A stretch of DNA of 64,000 bases from Rhodanobacter sp. DHB23 (GTDB lineage Bacteria; Pseudomonadota; Gammaproteobacteria; Xanthomonadales; Rhodanobacteraceae). Where the stretch lies: NCBI RefSeq assembly GCF_014842975.1, contig NZ_JACYXK010000023.1, positions 175,348-239,347 of the forward strand, in the 5' to 3' direction. Positions 9,752-18,590 of the stretch are shown piece after piece. Both the position numbers and the translations under genes were made by a program. The notes beneath the pieces were generated by a model, which saw only the letters and a program-made list of their open reading frames with translations, made no database searches and was not told the DNA's origin. Position 1 is the stretch's first letter. The number at the start of each line of letters is the position of its first letter.

Positions 9752-9823
9752 GGCCGCGTCGCTGTCTTGCCTGCCGGCGTGCGTACCGCCACCATCGCGG
9801 CTCGACACGACGGGGCAGGATGC

Positions 9824-10987
9824 ATGCGCGACACGGTTCGTTCCACCACGACGAAGGCGGCATCCCGCAATCCCGGCATCGACCTGCTGCGCGGACTGGC
9901 CATCGTGCTGGTGCTGTTCAACCACCTCGGCATCCGCATCCCGCTGGAGAAGAGCGCACTGGCCGACGTGCTGCCGGCGTGGCTGCTGAACCGGCTGAAC
10001 TGGAACGGTTACGAAGCCGTGTACGTGTTCTTCGTGATCTCCGGCTTCCTGATCGCGGGCAACGCGCTGCGCCGCTGGGGCAGCCTCGCGGCGATCGACG
10101 CGCCTGCGTTCTACGCACGGCGTTTCGCGCGCATCATGCCGTGCCTGCTGGCCTTGCTCGCGGTGCTGAGCGTGCTGCACCTGCTCGGCGTGCAGGACTA
10201 CGTGATCCATCGCGCCGGCCAGTCGTTGCCACGCGCGCTGCTGTCGGCGCTGGGCCTGCATCTCAACTGGTACGAAGGGCGCACCGGCTACCTGCCGGGT
10301 TCGTGGGACGTGCTGTGGTCGCTGTCCATCGAGGAAGCGTTCTACCTCGGCTTCCCGCTGGCCTGCCTGCTGCTGCGGCGTCGCGCGCTGCTGGTGCCGC
10401 CGCTGGCGCTGCTCGCGTTGTCGCTGCCGTGGGCGCGCGCCGCCTTGCACGGCAACGAGATCTGGCTGGAGAAGGCCTACGTGCCGGGCATGGCGGCGAT
10501 CGCCACCGGCGTGCTCGGCGCATTGCTGGCCACTGCCTGCCGTCCGCCGCGGCGCACCGTGCTGCTGCTGGGCTGGCTGGGGGCGCTGGGGCTGGGGGCG
10601 GTGCTGCTCGATGGCGGGGCGATGTGGCACTGGCTGCGCGACGGCTACATGCTGCTGCTCACATGCTCCACGCTGTGCCTGCTGCTGTGCTGCCAGTGGC
10701 GTGCCGGAGAAGGCGGCGCATCGCCGCTGCGTGGCTTCGGCTGGCTGCGCTCGTGGGGCCGCATGAGCTACGAGATCTACCTTACCCACATGTTCGTGGT
10801 GTTCGCCGTGATCCGCGCGTACCACGCGCTGGATGGCGATCCGGCGCACGGGTGGTTGTGGTACCTGCCGGCGCTGGCGTCGTGCTGGCTGCTGGGTGCG
10901 ATGGTGGAGCGCTGGTTCTCGGCGCCGTGCGAACGCTGGTTGCGGACGCGGCTGCCGGGCGCCATCGATGCCGCCGCGGTTCGCTGA
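9824..10987 (+). CDS. Acyltransferase family 3 membrane protein (OafA-like)
   Basis: A 387-residue integral membrane protein with about ten hydrophobic segments. It opens with the family signature NPGIDLLRGLAIVLVLFNHLG, holding the conserved Arg and catalytic-type His, then YVFFVISGFLIAG and FYARRFARIMP, and later the WSLSIEEAFYL block. Such enzymes O-acetylate or otherwise acylate cell-surface glycans. The start at 9824 follows a GGCAGGA site. It stands alone between a LysR gene and an orphan gene, so the acceptor glycan cannot be named. Confidence 0.85.
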   Translation: MRDTVRSTTTKAASRNPGIDLLRGLAIVLVLFNHLGIRIPLEKSALADVLPAWLLNRLNWNGYEAVYVFFVISGFLIAGNALRRWGSLAAIDAPAFYARRFARIMPCLLALLAVLSVLHLLGVQDYVIHRAGQSLPRALLSALGLHLNWYEGRTGYLPGSWDVLWSLSIEEAFYLGFPLACLLLRRRALLVPPLALLALSLPWARAALHGNEIWLEKAYVPGMAAIATGVLGALLATACRPPRRTVLLLGWLGALGLGAVLLDGGAMWHWLRDGYMLLLTCSTLCLLLCCQWRAGEGGASPLRGFGWLRSWGRMSYEIYLTHMFVVFAVIRAYHALDGDPAHGWLWYLPALASCWLLGAMVERWFSAPCERWLRTRLPGAIDAAAVR

Positions 10988-11135
10988 CGCGACTTGCTTC
11001 CGCGGGCGGACCCGCGTCGGCCTCTCAGGAATTTAACCTTGCGGTCGATACCTTCGTGTTCGCCAGTCGAAGTGCGCGCGCATGCGCGTGGTGGACATTT
11101 TGGGTGCCAATGTCAGGCCAGGAATTTCCTCCGGA

Positions 11136-11504
11136 ATGAGTCATCGAAGCAAACCGCCATCCGGCCACACCGTGGACTGGGACCACCCGGAGCTCCAGTC
11201 GCTGCTCAGCAAGACCGAAGGTTGGAGCCTGGACAAGCGCGGCGTGTACACGCCCACGGCGTGCGAACTGCACGTGGGGTGGGGCGCCGGCAGCGGCCGG
11301 CCCGCCACCCTGGTCTACGAGCGCGATGCCGTGCTGGTGGTGGAGACGCGCTTCGCCATCCCCAAGGGTGAACACGTGCGGGTGGACCGCATCCGCGCCG
11401 GCGCGCCGAGTTCGACCTGGGGCATCGTGATGGACGGCCGCGAAGGTTTTCGCGACGAGGACCGGGCCAACGGCGTCTACGTGCACTGGGTGCACACGCG
11501 CTGA
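11136..11504 (+). CDS. Conserved-looking hypothetical protein, 122 aa
   Basis: No family was recognised. The 122-residue product is soluble with no signal peptide or membrane segment. It has an N-terminal part rich in Trp (VDWDHPELQSLLSKTEGWSL) and a beta-rich second half (ATLVYERDAVLVVETRF, then a basic HVRVDRIR strand and a GVYVHWVHTR end). Codon use matches the neighbours, which supports a real gene. An in-frame ATG at 11082 would add 18 residues; ATG at 11136 is preferred because the conserved-looking part begins there, but no strong ribosome site marks either. Confidence 0.55.
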   Translation: MSHRSKPPSGHTVDWDHPELQSLLSKTEGWSLDKRGVYTPTACELHVGWGAGSGRPATLVYERDAVLVVETRFAIPKGEHVRVDRIRAGAPSSTWGIVMDGREGFRDEDRANGVYVHWVHTR

Positions 11505-11585
11505 GGCGCGTCGTGTCGCCGGTGCGCCATGCGTGGCAGAGATGTGCGGCCGAGCCGGTGCGATCGGAGCGTGTCCATGCCAGGC

Positions 11586-11613
11586 CCCGCGCCGTTGACG
11601 GGCGCGGGTTTCT
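11586..11613 (+). terminator. Possible rho-independent terminator
   Basis: CCCGCGCC at 11586-11593 pairs with GGCGCGGG at 11601-11608 around a 7-base loop, followed by TTTCT. It lies about 80 bp after the orphan gene at 11136-11504 and before the convergent hemE gene. The T run is short, so confidence is modest. Confidence 0.4.
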
Positions 11614-11673
11614 GCATGGAATGATCGTGGCCGTGCGGGAAGCGTGGCCAGGGCGATAGCCTGGCGCAAAGCC

Positions 11674-12744
11674 TCAGCCGCCGCGCAACGTCCGGCCGTA
11701 GGCATGCACCTCGTCCACCAGCACGCGGACATGCTCCGGGTCGACTTCCGGCGTGATGCCGTGGCCGAGGTTGAACACGTGGCCGGGATGGTTGCCGTAG
11801 CTGTCGAGCACCGCGCGCGCCTCGCGGCGGATCACCCCGGGGCCGGCGCGCAGGATCGCGGGATCGAGGTTGCCCTGCAGCGCCACCTTGCCGGCCACCG
11901 CGCGGCGGGCGTCGGCGAGGTCGACCGTCCAGTCCACGCCCAGCGCGGCGCAGCCGGAGTCGGCCATCGCGACGAGATGCGCGCCGGCGCCCTTGGAGAA
12001 CAGGATCACCGGCAGGTCGCGCGCATGTGCGTCGCTCTTCAGCTCGGCGACGATCTGCGCCATGTAGCGCAGCGAGAACTCGCGGAACGGCGCGGGGCCG
12101 AGCAGGCCGCCCCAGGTGTCGAAGACCATCAGCGCCTGCGCGCCGGCCGCGGCCTGCGCCGAGAGGTAGGCGGCCACGCTGCGGGCGAGCACGGCTAGCA
12201 GCCGGTGGGCCAGCGCGGGTTCGTTCCAGCACATCGCCTTCAGCGTGGCGAAGTCGCGCGAGCCGCCGCCTTCGACCATGTAGCAAGCCAGCGTCCACGG
12301 GCTGCCGGCGAAGCCGATCAACGGCACGCGGCCGGCCAGTTCCCTGCGGATCAGCCGCACCGCGTCCATCACGTAGCGCAGCTCGCCGTCCATGTCGGGT
12401 ACGGCCAGCCGCGCGATGTCGGCGGCGTTGCGCAGCGGGCGCGCGAACTGCGGGCCTTCGCCCTGCGCGAAGCTGAGGCCCAGGCCCATCGCATCGGGAA
12501 CGGTGAGGATGTCGGAGAACAGGATCGCGGCGTCGAGGTCGAAGCGTGCCAGCGGCTGCAGCGTCACCTCGCAGGCGAACTCCGGGTTTTGCGCCAGGCC
12601 CATGAAGCTGCCGGCGCGTTCGCGCGTGGCGCGGTACTCGGGCAGGTAGCGGCCGGCCTGGCGCATCACCCAGACCGGCGTGGTGTCGACGGGTTCGCGG
12701 CGCAGCGCGCGCAGGAAGCGGTCGTTCTTCAGCGGTGCGTCCAT
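11674..12744 (-). CDS. hemE: Uroporphyrinogen decarboxylase
   Basis: A 356-residue cytoplasmic enzyme that converts uroporphyrinogen III to coproporphyrinogen III in haem synthesis. Family blocks are clear: [16 protein letters not shown] near residue 24, the [18 protein letters not shown] region with the catalytic-type Asp near 80, [16 protein letters not shown] near 148, and HVFNLGHGI near 328. Length is normal. The gene follows the WGR gene by 4 bp and belongs to the aroK-aroB-WGR-hemE series on the minus strand, although a repeat lies between aroB and the WGR gene. Confidence 0.96.
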   Translation of the reverse strand: MDAPLKNDRFLRALRREPVDTTPVWVMRQAGRYLPEYRATRERAGSFMGLAQNPEFACEVTLQPLARFDLDAAILFSDILTVPDAMGLGLSFAQGEGPQFARPLRNAADIARLAVPDMDGELRYVMDAVRLIRRELAGRVPLIGFAGSPWTLACYMVEGGGSRDFATLKAMCWNEPALAHRLLAVLARSVAAYLSAQAAAGAQALMVFDTWGGLLGPAPFREFSLRYMAQIVAELKSDAHARDLPVILFSKGAGAHLVAMADSGCAALGVDWTVDLADARRAVAGKVALQGNLDPAILRAGPGVIRREARAVLDSYGNHPGHVFNLGHGITPEVDPEHVRVLVDEVHAYGRTLRGG

Positions 12745-12748
12745 CGGG

Positions 12749-13009
12749 TCAGCGGCCGTAGGGGCCGTCGAGGCCCTGGCTGAACATCAGGCGGAAGCCG
12801 CGCTTGAGCTGGGCGTCGCGCGCCTTCTCGAACGCGGCGATGGCTTCGTCGCGCTCCAGGAACTGCTCGCGCTTGAGCGTGGCCTTGCCGCCTTGCTGGC
12901 CCGTCTCGCGGTACAGCGTCCAGCCGCCGAGCAGGTCCTGCTCCAGCACGATCTGGACATAGCGTGGCGGCTCGGCGCTGCCGGGCAGGTTTTGCAGGTA
13001 GAGGCGCAT
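12749..13009 (-). CDS. Small WGR-domain protein
   Basis: An 86-residue protein that consists almost entirely of a WGR-like domain: an N-terminal [22 protein letters not shown] segment, a [23 protein letters not shown] middle and a GFRLMF end. The motif is Trp-Thr rather than Trp-Gly-Arg at the name-giving position, so it is a divergent member. WGR domains occur in PARP-type and MolR-like proteins and are thought to bind nucleic acid. The function here is unknown. It is 4 bp upstream of hemE on the same strand. Confidence 0.6.
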   Translation of the reverse strand: MRLYLQNLPGSAEPPRYVQIVLEQDLLGGWTLYRETGQQGGKATLKREQFLERDEAIAAFEKARDAQLKRGFRLMFSQGLDGPYGR

Positions 13010-13067
13010 GGGGCTGGGCGTTGGGCGTGAGCCGGAGCGCAGAGTTTATAGGACGCGCTTGCGCTTT

Positions 13068-13125
13068 GTAGGAGCGACTTCAGCCGCGATTCGCGCTACG
13101 TGATCGCGGTTGAAGTCGCTGCTAC
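13068..13125. repeat. GTAG-type palindromic repeat (CTTCAGCCGCG variant)
   Basis: A 58-bp stem-loop that begins GTAGGAGCGACTTCAGCCGC and ends with its near-perfect complement closing in CTAC at 13122-13125. The arms are about 23 nt. It resembles the GTAG REP class known from Xanthomonadales and Pseudomonas. It is a different sequence variant from the other six repeats in this window. Its terminal TAG, read on the minus strand, is the stop codon of aroB. Confidence 0.75.
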
Positions 13126-14222
13126 GGCGATGCGATGGCCTCGCGCAGCACGGCCAGCACGTCGTTTTCATCCACGCCCCCCACGATCTCCGCCTTGCCG
13201 ATGCCACGCCACAGGATCAGCCGCAGCGTGCCGGCGGTGTTCTTCTTGTCCAGCCGCATCAGCGCCAGCAGTTGCTGCGCATCCATGCCGGGCGGGATCG
13301 CCACGGGCAGGCCCACGGTTTCCAGCAGGCGTTGCAGGCGCGCGGTGTCGGCGGCGTCGCCCATGCCCAGCCGTTCCGACAGGCGCGCGGCGAGCAGCAT
13401 GCCGATCGCCACGCCTTCGCCATGCAGCAGGGTGGTGTAGTGGCCTGCGGTCTCCAGCGCGTGGCCGAAGGTGTGGCCGAGGTTGAGCAGGGCGCGTTCG
13501 CCCTGCTCGGTTTCGTCGCGCGCCACCACGCCGGCCTTGTAGCGCAGCTTGCGTGCGATGGCCTCGACCACTGCATCGTCGCCGCGCGCGGCCAGCGCGC
13601 CGGCGTGCGCTTCCAGCCAGGCGAAGAACGACTCGTCGCCGATCGCCGCGCCCTTGATGACTTCGGCGAGGCCGGCGCGGTATTCGCGCACGGGCAGGGT
13701 GGCCAGCGTATCGATGTCGGCCACCACGGCGCGCGGCTGGTGGAAGGCGCCGACCAGGTTCTTGCCGGCCGGCAGGTTGACGCCGGTCTTGCCGCCCACC
13801 GAGGAATCCACCATCGCCAGCAGGGTGGTGGGCATCTGGATGAAGTCGATGCCGCGCATCCAGCAGGCGGCGCTGAAGCCGGCGAGGTCGCCCACCACAC
13901 CGCCGCCCAGCGCGATCACGCAGGCGTCGCGGGTGGCGCCGAGTTCGGCCAGCGCGACCAGTGCGCGCTCCACGTTGGCGAAGCTCTTGTGCGCTTCGCC
14001 GTCGCCGATCAGGAAGCTGGCCAATTTCAAGCCGTCGAGGCCGCGCGCCACGCGATCCAGGTAAAGCGGCGCCACCGTGGTGTTGCTGACCACCAGCACG
14101 TGGCGGCCGCGCAGGCGTTCGCGCCAGCGCGTGGCATCGCCGAGCAGGCCGCGGCCGATCCATACCGGGTAGCTTCGGTCGCCGAGGGTGACGTCGAGGG
14201 TGATGGGGTTGTGCTGGTTCAT
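13122..14222 (-). CDS. aroB: 3-dehydroquinate synthase
   Basis: A 366-residue enzyme that makes 3-dehydroquinate from DAHP, the second step of the shikimate pathway, with NAD and a divalent metal. Seen motifs include [16 protein letters not shown] (NAD region), [43 protein letters not shown] and [12 protein letters not shown] with metal-binding histidines. Length is normal. Its start overlaps the aroK stop by 4 bp (ATGA), so the pair is translationally coupled. The TAG stop is provided by the end of a GTAG repeat. Confidence 0.96.
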   Translation of the reverse strand: MNQHNPITLDVTLGDRSYPVWIGRGLLGDATRWRERLRGRHVLVVSNTTVAPLYLDRVARGLDGLKLASFLIGDGEAHKSFANVERALVALAELGATRDACVIALGGGVVGDLAGFSAACWMRGIDFIQMPTTLLAMVDSSVGGKTGVNLPAGKNLVGAFHQPRAVVADIDTLATLPVREYRAGLAEVIKGAAIGDESFFAWLEAHAGALAARGDDAVVEAIARKLRYKAGVVARDETEQGERALLNLGHTFGHALETAGHYTTLLHGEGVAIGMLLAARLSERLGMGDAADTARLQRLLETVGLPVAIPPGMDAQQLLALMRLDKKNTAGTLRLILWRGIGKAEIVGGVDENDVLAVLREAIASP

Positions 14223-14758
14223 GCGCTGAGTGTCTGGCGTTGCCAGTGTCGGTCGATCAAGGCGATGGCCTGCGCGCTGATCGCGGCGATGCCGTGGATG
14301 GCGGGCAGGGCGAGGTCGGCGGTTTCGCGGTACAGCGGATCGCGGATCGCGGCCATCGCCTCCAGCCGCGTGCGGCGATCCGCGCCGGCCAGCAGCGGGC
14401 GCCGGGTGTCGTGCTCCAGGCGTTCCAGTTGCTGGTCGATGGTGGTCTGCAGCCACAGCACGTAGCCGGATTCGGCCAGCCGTGCGCGGTTGTGCGCGGC
14501 CAGTACCGCGCCGGCGCCGGTGGCGAGCAGCACGCCGTCGCACGCGCTGAATTCGTCCAGCAGCGCGCCCTCGCGCTGGCGGAAACCCGCCTCGCCCTCG
14601 ACCTCGAACACCATGTTCACGGTCGTGCCGGTACGGCGCTCGATCTCGCGGTCGAGATCGATGAAACGCAGGCCATAATGCGCGGCGAGGCGGCGGCCGA
14701 GCGAAGTCTTGCCGGCGCCGGTCGGGCCAATCAGGAACAGGTTGCGCGACGGATTCAT
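14219..14758 (-). CDS. aroK: Shikimate kinase
   Basis: A 179-residue kinase phosphorylating shikimate in aromatic amino acid synthesis. It has a Walker A motif GPTGAGKTS at residues 10-18, the [11 protein letters not shown] shikimate-binding segment near 33, and the RRPLLAG lid region near 118. The usual glycine triplet of the shikimate site reads Thr-Gly-Ala-Gly-Ala: the middle glycine is alanine (codon 14513-14515, read on the minus strand). Length and the coupling to aroB support function. The gene is 27 bp from the divergent SDR gene. Confidence 0.93.
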   Translation of the reverse strand: MNPSRNLFLIGPTGAGKTSLGRRLAAHYGLRFIDLDREIERRTGTTVNMVFEVEGEAGFRQREGALLDEFSACDGVLLATGAGAVLAAHNRARLAESGYVLWLQTTIDQQLERLEHDTRRPLLAGADRRTRLEAMAAIRDPLYRETADLALPAIHGIAAISAQAIALIDRHWQRQTLSA

Positions 14759-14785
14759 CTCGCCACTTTAGCAGCAGGTGTTTGG

Positions 14786-15619
14786 ATGGCTGAACGGGTA
14801 TTGCTCGCCGGCTGCGGCGATCTGGGCTTGCGGGTCGCTGCGCGCCTGCTGGCGCAAGGCGACGAGGCATGGGCGCTGCGCCGCAGCTCGCCGCATGAAA
14901 CCGTGTCCGGTCTGCGCTGGCTGGAAGCCGATCTCACGCAGCCGCACACCTTGAGTGGCTTGCCCGCGGGCATCAACCGCGTGGTCTACCTGCCCGCGCC
15001 CGGTGCGCGCGACAAGGCGGCGTACCGCGCGCTGTTCGTGGATGGCCTGCGCCATCTGCTGGAAGCGCTGGATGCGCGTGCCTTGAAGCAGGTGCTGCTG
15101 GTGTCCTCCAGCGCGGTGTACGGCGAGCACGGTGGCGACTGGGTGGACGAGGACACGCCGCCCGCGCCCCTGGGCTTCAACGGCGCGTTGCTGCTGGAAG
15201 CGGAGCAGTGGCTGGCCACGCAGGCCGTGCCGTCCACCGTGCTGCGCCTCGCCGGCCTGTACGGGCCCGGGCGCACGCAGTTGCCCGAACGTCTGCGTGC
15301 CGGCGTGCAGCGCGTGCCGCGCGCGGTGCCGCATTGGGCCAACCGCATCCACGTCGACGACGCGGCGTCGGCCATCGTGCACCTGCTGTGCCTGCCTGCG
15401 CCGTTGCCGCTGTATCTGGGCGTGGACGACACGCCGCTGCCGCTGGACGAGCTGTGCGACTTCATCGCCCGCAGGCTCGACGTACCGCCGCCGCGCGAGG
15501 GGGCGGCGCCCGTCGGCGTGGGCAGCAAGCGGCTGCGCAATGCACGCCTGCGCGCCGGCGGCTGGGTACCGCGATGGCCCGATGCACGCGACGGCTACGC
15601 GGCCTTGCCGGATACTTGA
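14786..15619 (+). CDS. NAD(P)-binding SDR/epimerase-like protein (YeeZ type)
   Basis: A 277-residue Rossmann-fold protein beginning [21 protein letters not shown], with the GxxGxxG nucleotide-binding glycine motif at residues 9-14. [20 protein letters not shown] near residue 110 and an [10 protein letters not shown] block near 155 are typical of extended SDR sugar epimerases, but the usual YxxxK is replaced by an [16 protein letters not shown] sequence, so classical dehydrogenase chemistry is doubtful. It resembles the YeeZ group, of unknown substrate. A GCAGG site precedes ATG at 14786. Confidence 0.75.
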   Translation: MAERVLLAGCGDLGLRVAARLLAQGDEAWALRRSSPHETVSGLRWLEADLTQPHTLSGLPAGINRVVYLPAPGARDKAAYRALFVDGLRHLLEALDARALKQVLLVSSSAVYGEHGGDWVDEDTPPAPLGFNGALLLEAEQWLATQAVPSTVLRLAGLYGPGRTQLPERLRAGVQRVPRAVPHWANRIHVDDAASAIVHLLCLPAPLPLYLGVDDTPLPLDELCDFIARRLDVPPPREGAAPVGVGSKRLRNARLRAGGWVPRWPDARDGYAALPDT

Positions 15620-15645
15620 GCTCCCTCACCACCGGAGTCCGCGTC

Positions 15646-15990
15646 ATGGCAAGCCTCCCGATCCCGCACGGCATGGTCACCACCGGCAACGACCTGCACG
15701 GCTATCGCGTCACGCGCACGCTGGGCATCGTGCGCGGCATCACGGTGCGTTCGCGCAGCGTGGTGGGCAATATCGGCGCGGCGCTGCAGACCCTGGTGGG
15801 TGGCAACATCACGATCTACACGGAACTCTGCGAGAAGGCGCGCGAGGAGGCCTTCGAGCTGATGCTGCAACATGCCGGTGCGATGGGCGCAAACGCGGTG
15901 GTCGCGATGCGCTACGACGCCAACGACGTGGCCGAGGGCGTCACCGAGGTGCTGTCCTACGGCACGGCGGTGCAGGTGGAGCCGGCGTAA
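15646..15990 (+). CDS. YbjQ/UPF0145-family protein
   Basis: A 114-residue protein with the family pattern: [21 protein letters not shown] at the N-terminus, a central [17 protein letters not shown] helix, and the [13 protein letters not shown] strand followed by [14 protein letters not shown]. YbjQ proteins form homopentamers and have been called heavy-metal-binding by homology, without firm function. A GGAG site lies about 9 bases before the ATG. It is 26 bp after the SDR gene and may be co-transcribed with it. Confidence 0.85.
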   Translation: MASLPIPHGMVTTGNDLHGYRVTRTLGIVRGITVRSRSVVGNIGAALQTLVGGNITIYTELCEKAREEAFELMLQHAGAMGANAVVAMRYDANDVAEGVTEVLSYGTAVQVEPA

Positions 15991-16000
15991 GTTGTCTGCA

Positions 16001-16079
16001 TGCAGGAGCGCACCCTGTGCGCGATGGCTCTGATGCTTGATCGGAACAAGAGCCATCGCGCACAGGGTGCGCTCCTGCA
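16001..16079. repeat. Palindromic repeat, CACCCTGTGCG family (TGCA-ended copy)
   Basis: Two perfectly complementary 31-nt arms (16001-16031 and 16049-16079) around a 17-nt loop. The core GGAGCGCACCCTGTGCGCGA is shared with the copies at 25975, 59298 and 63819, but this copy starts TGCA rather than GTAG. It lies between convergent ybjQ and the kinase gene at 16119, so it can fold in both transcripts and may act as a two-way terminator. Confidence 0.85.
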
Positions 16080-16118
16080 ACGGACCGGGCGTGCGTGAGC
16101 CCGGTCTGGTACGGCGAT

Positions 16119-16958
16119 CTATGCGTGCGTGAGTCCAGTCATATGCCGATCGTCGTCGTATTCCACAACGCTGTCCGCGAGCGCGGGCAGGGTGGCCAGC
16201 GCGTGGCGGCTGAGCCGTTCGAAGTGCTGCAGGAAGCGCGCCATGCTGGCCGCGTCCATCGCCAGCGGCGCGTGCCGTGCCAGCAGCTCTTCCTCGGTCT
16301 CGCCGCGCCAGCGGCGCACCACGTCCCAGCCGGGCGCCTGCAGCACGATCAGCGCGTCGAACTTGCGCCACAGCGGCTGATAGCCACGCAACTGCTTGTT
16401 GACCCAATGGCGCCAGCTGCCGTCGGGATCCTCCTCGCGCTCCAGCCGGTTCACGGGTGTCTCCAGCGCGGCCTGCAGCTGCGGCCGGATGCCCAGCGCC
16501 CAGCCCTCCACGATCACCAGCTTCGGCGGACGCGTCACGCGGGGCCAGCGCGAGGGCGGCACGCGCGTGTCGCGCCCCTTGTCGAAGCGCGGCCACGCCA
16601 CCGGCAGCTTCTCCGAGGCCTGCGGCAGCGCGGCCAGCACCGAGAGCAGCAGCTCGACCTCGTGCGTGCCCGGCACGCCGCGGGTGCGCAGCAGCGGGTG
16701 GACCTGGTGCGCCATCAGCTCGCGGTCGGCGCGCGAGTAGTAGAAGTCGTCCAGCGACAGCACCTCGGTGGCCCAGCCGCGCGCCTCGGCCTGCGCCTTC
16801 ATCTCGCGCGCCAGCGTGCTCTTGCCGCTGCCCTGCAGGCCGGATAGGCCGATGATGTAGGGCCGGCGCGAGCGGGCGATGCGCCCGGCGTACTGGTCCA
16901 GCAGGTGGCCGGCCAGCGAGGCGTTCGGGGCGGGCGGATGCGGCTTGGCGGCCGTCAT
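16119..16958 (-). CDS. P-loop kinase, D-glycerate 3-kinase-like
   Basis: A 279-residue P-loop protein with Walker A GLQGSGKST at about residues 39-47, a LSLDDFYYSRADRELMA segment near 67, and the VIVEGWALG Walker-B-like block near 148. This arrangement matches the plant glycerate kinase / yeast YGR205W group, related to pantothenate and uridine kinases. The expected reaction is ATP-dependent phosphorylation of D-glycerate or a similar small hydroxy acid. The gene stands alone, divergent from pdxH, so pathway context gives no help. Confidence 0.75.
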   Translation of the reverse strand: MTAAKPHPPAPNASLAGHLLDQYAGRIARSRRPYIIGLSGLQGSGKSTLAREMKAQAEARGWATEVLSLDDFYYSRADRELMAHQVHPLLRTRGVPGTHEVELLLSVLAALPQASEKLPVAWPRFDKGRDTRVPPSRWPRVTRPPKLVIVEGWALGIRPQLQAALETPVNRLEREEDPDGSWRHWVNKQLRGYQPLWRKFDALIVLQAPGWDVVRRWRGETEEELLARHAPLAMDAASMARFLQHFERLSRHALATLPALADSVVEYDDDRHMTGLTHA

Positions 16959-17093
16959 CGGCAGGCTTCCGCCAGGGGTGGGCGCAGCCTGCCGCGGGCA
17001 AGGGCGGAGAGGGGGATTGCGTTAAGATAATCCGGCTTCATCCGCGTCATGATGGCGCGGTCGCGCCACGATTCAAGGAAAAGTTTCAAAGCC

Positions 17094-17681
17094 ATGCTGA
17101 CCCCCGAGATTCTGCAGACTTTCCGGCAGTTGCTGGACGAGGCCAAGGCCTCCGGCGACCCCGAGCCCACCGCGATGAACCTGGCCAGCGTGGGGGCCGA
17201 CGGCCGGGTGACCTCGCGCATCGTGCTGCTCAAGGGGGTGGACGAGCGGGGCTTCCGCTTCCACACCAACTACGACAGCGACAAGGGCGGCCAGCTGGCG
17301 GCGCACCCGCAGGTGGCGTTGTGCTTCCACTGGAAGCAGCTGCGCCACGGCGTGCAGGTGCGCGTGGAGGGCGCGGCGCGCAAGCTGCAGGCGGAGGAAT
17401 CCGACGCCTACTTCGCCACCCGTCCCCGCGGCAGCCAGATCGGCGCCTGGGCCTCGCTGCAGTCGCAGACCCTGCCCGACCGGCACAGCTTCGACGAGCG
17501 TGTGGCGCGCTACGAGCACGAGTTCGAGGGTCGCGAGGTGCCGCGCCCGCCGCACTGGGGCGGCTTCCTGGTCGAGCCGGACATGGTCGAGTTCTGGTAC
17601 GGCGCCGAGTTCCGCCTGCACGACCGCGTGCGCTGGAGCCGGCACGGGCAGACCTGGACGCACCGCCTGCTGTATCCCTGA
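17094..17681 (+). CDS. pdxH: Pyridoxamine 5'-phosphate oxidase
   Basis: A 195-residue flavoenzyme that makes pyridoxal phosphate from PNP or PMP. Blocks seen are PTAMNLASVGADGRVTSRIVLLKG near residue 20, FHTNYDSDKGGQLAAHP (FMN site), FATRPRGSQIGAWAS near 108, and the C-terminal DRVRWSRHGQTWTHRLLYP, which ends in the family's Arg-Leu-x-Pro. The start at MLTPEIL is chosen by similarity of the N-terminus; an ATG at 17049 would add 15 basic residues. The next gene starts 8 bp after the stop. Confidence 0.93.
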   Translation: MLTPEILQTFRQLLDEAKASGDPEPTAMNLASVGADGRVTSRIVLLKGVDERGFRFHTNYDSDKGGQLAAHPQVALCFHWKQLRHGVQVRVEGAARKLQAEESDAYFATRPRGSQIGAWASLQSQTLPDRHSFDERVARYEHEFEGREVPRPPHWGGFLVEPDMVEFWYGAEFRLHDRVRWSRHGQTWTHRLLYP

Positions 17682-17689
17682 GATCCGGC

Positions 17690-18496
17690 GTGAGCGATCC
17701 GTTCCCCCGGCGCATCGTCTGCCTCACCGAGGAGCCCACCGAGGTGTTGTACGCGCTCGGCGAGGAGCAGCGCATCGTCGGCATCTCCGGCTTCACCGTG
17801 CGCCCGCCGCGGGCGCGCATGGAAAAGCCCAAGGTCTCGGCGTTCACCAGCGCGAAGATCGGCGAGATCCTGAAGCTCGAACCGGACCTGGCGATCGGCT
17901 TCTCCGACATCCAGGCCGACATCGCGCGCGAGCTGGTGAAGGCCGGCGTCGAGGTGTGGATCAGCAACCACCGCAGCGTGGACGGCATCCTCGCCTACAT
18001 CCGCCGGCTGGGCGCGATGGTCGGCGCGCACGGGAAGGCCGAGGTTTATGCGCAGCGCGCGGAGCAGCACATCGCCGCCATCCGCGTCGCCGCCGCGCGG
18101 CTGCCACGCCGACCCAAGGTGTATTTCGAGGAATGGGACGACCCCATCATCACCGGCATCCGCTGGGTGGCCGAGCTGGTGCAGATCGCCGGCGGCGAGG
18201 ACTGCTTCCCCGAGCTGGCGCGCGAGCCGCTGGCGAAGCAGCGCATTCTCGCCAACGGCGACGAAGTGGCGCGCCGCGCGCCGGACATCATCCTCGGCTC
18301 GTGGTGCGGCAAGCGCTTCCGGCCGGAGAAGGTGGCGGCGCGGCCGGGCTGGGACGCGATCCCCGCGGTGCGCGACGGCGAGCTGCACGAGATCAAGTCG
18401 CCGATCATCCTGCAGCCGGGGCCGGCGGCGTTGTTCGACGGGCTGGATGCGATCCATCGGGTCATCGTGGCGTGGGCGGGGCGGCAGGGCGATTAG
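17690..18496 (+). CDS. Cobalamin/siderophore-binding-like protein without signal peptide
   Basis: A 268-residue protein of the periplasmic-binding fold used by BtuF and iron-siderophore carriers: RIVCLTEEPTEVLYALGEEQRIVGIS at the N-terminus, AKIGEILKLEPDLAIGF, and a C-terminal RPGWDAIPAVRDGELHEI block. It starts at GTG with no signal peptide or lipobox, so export is doubtful, and no btuC/btuD gene is nearby. It follows pdxH by 8 bp and is probably co-transcribed. NCBI-style naming would be cobalamin-binding protein; the ligand is not proven. Confidence 0.7.
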   Translation: MSDPFPRRIVCLTEEPTEVLYALGEEQRIVGISGFTVRPPRARMEKPKVSAFTSAKIGEILKLEPDLAIGFSDIQADIARELVKAGVEVWISNHRSVDGILAYIRRLGAMVGAHGKAEVYAQRAEQHIAAIRVAAARLPRRPKVYFEEWDDPIITGIRWVAELVQIAGGEDCFPELAREPLAKQRILANGDEVARRAPDIILGSWCGKRFRPEKVAARPGWDAIPAVRDGELHEIKSPIILQPGPAALFDGLDAIHRVIVAWAGRQGD

Positions 18497-18590
18497 GCTT
18501 TGCTCGTCATTCCGGCGAGGGCCCGGGGAGCTTCACAATGGCGAAGCTGGTCATCCAGCGGCCATTCAACTGATCCGGGAGAAGCCAAAG

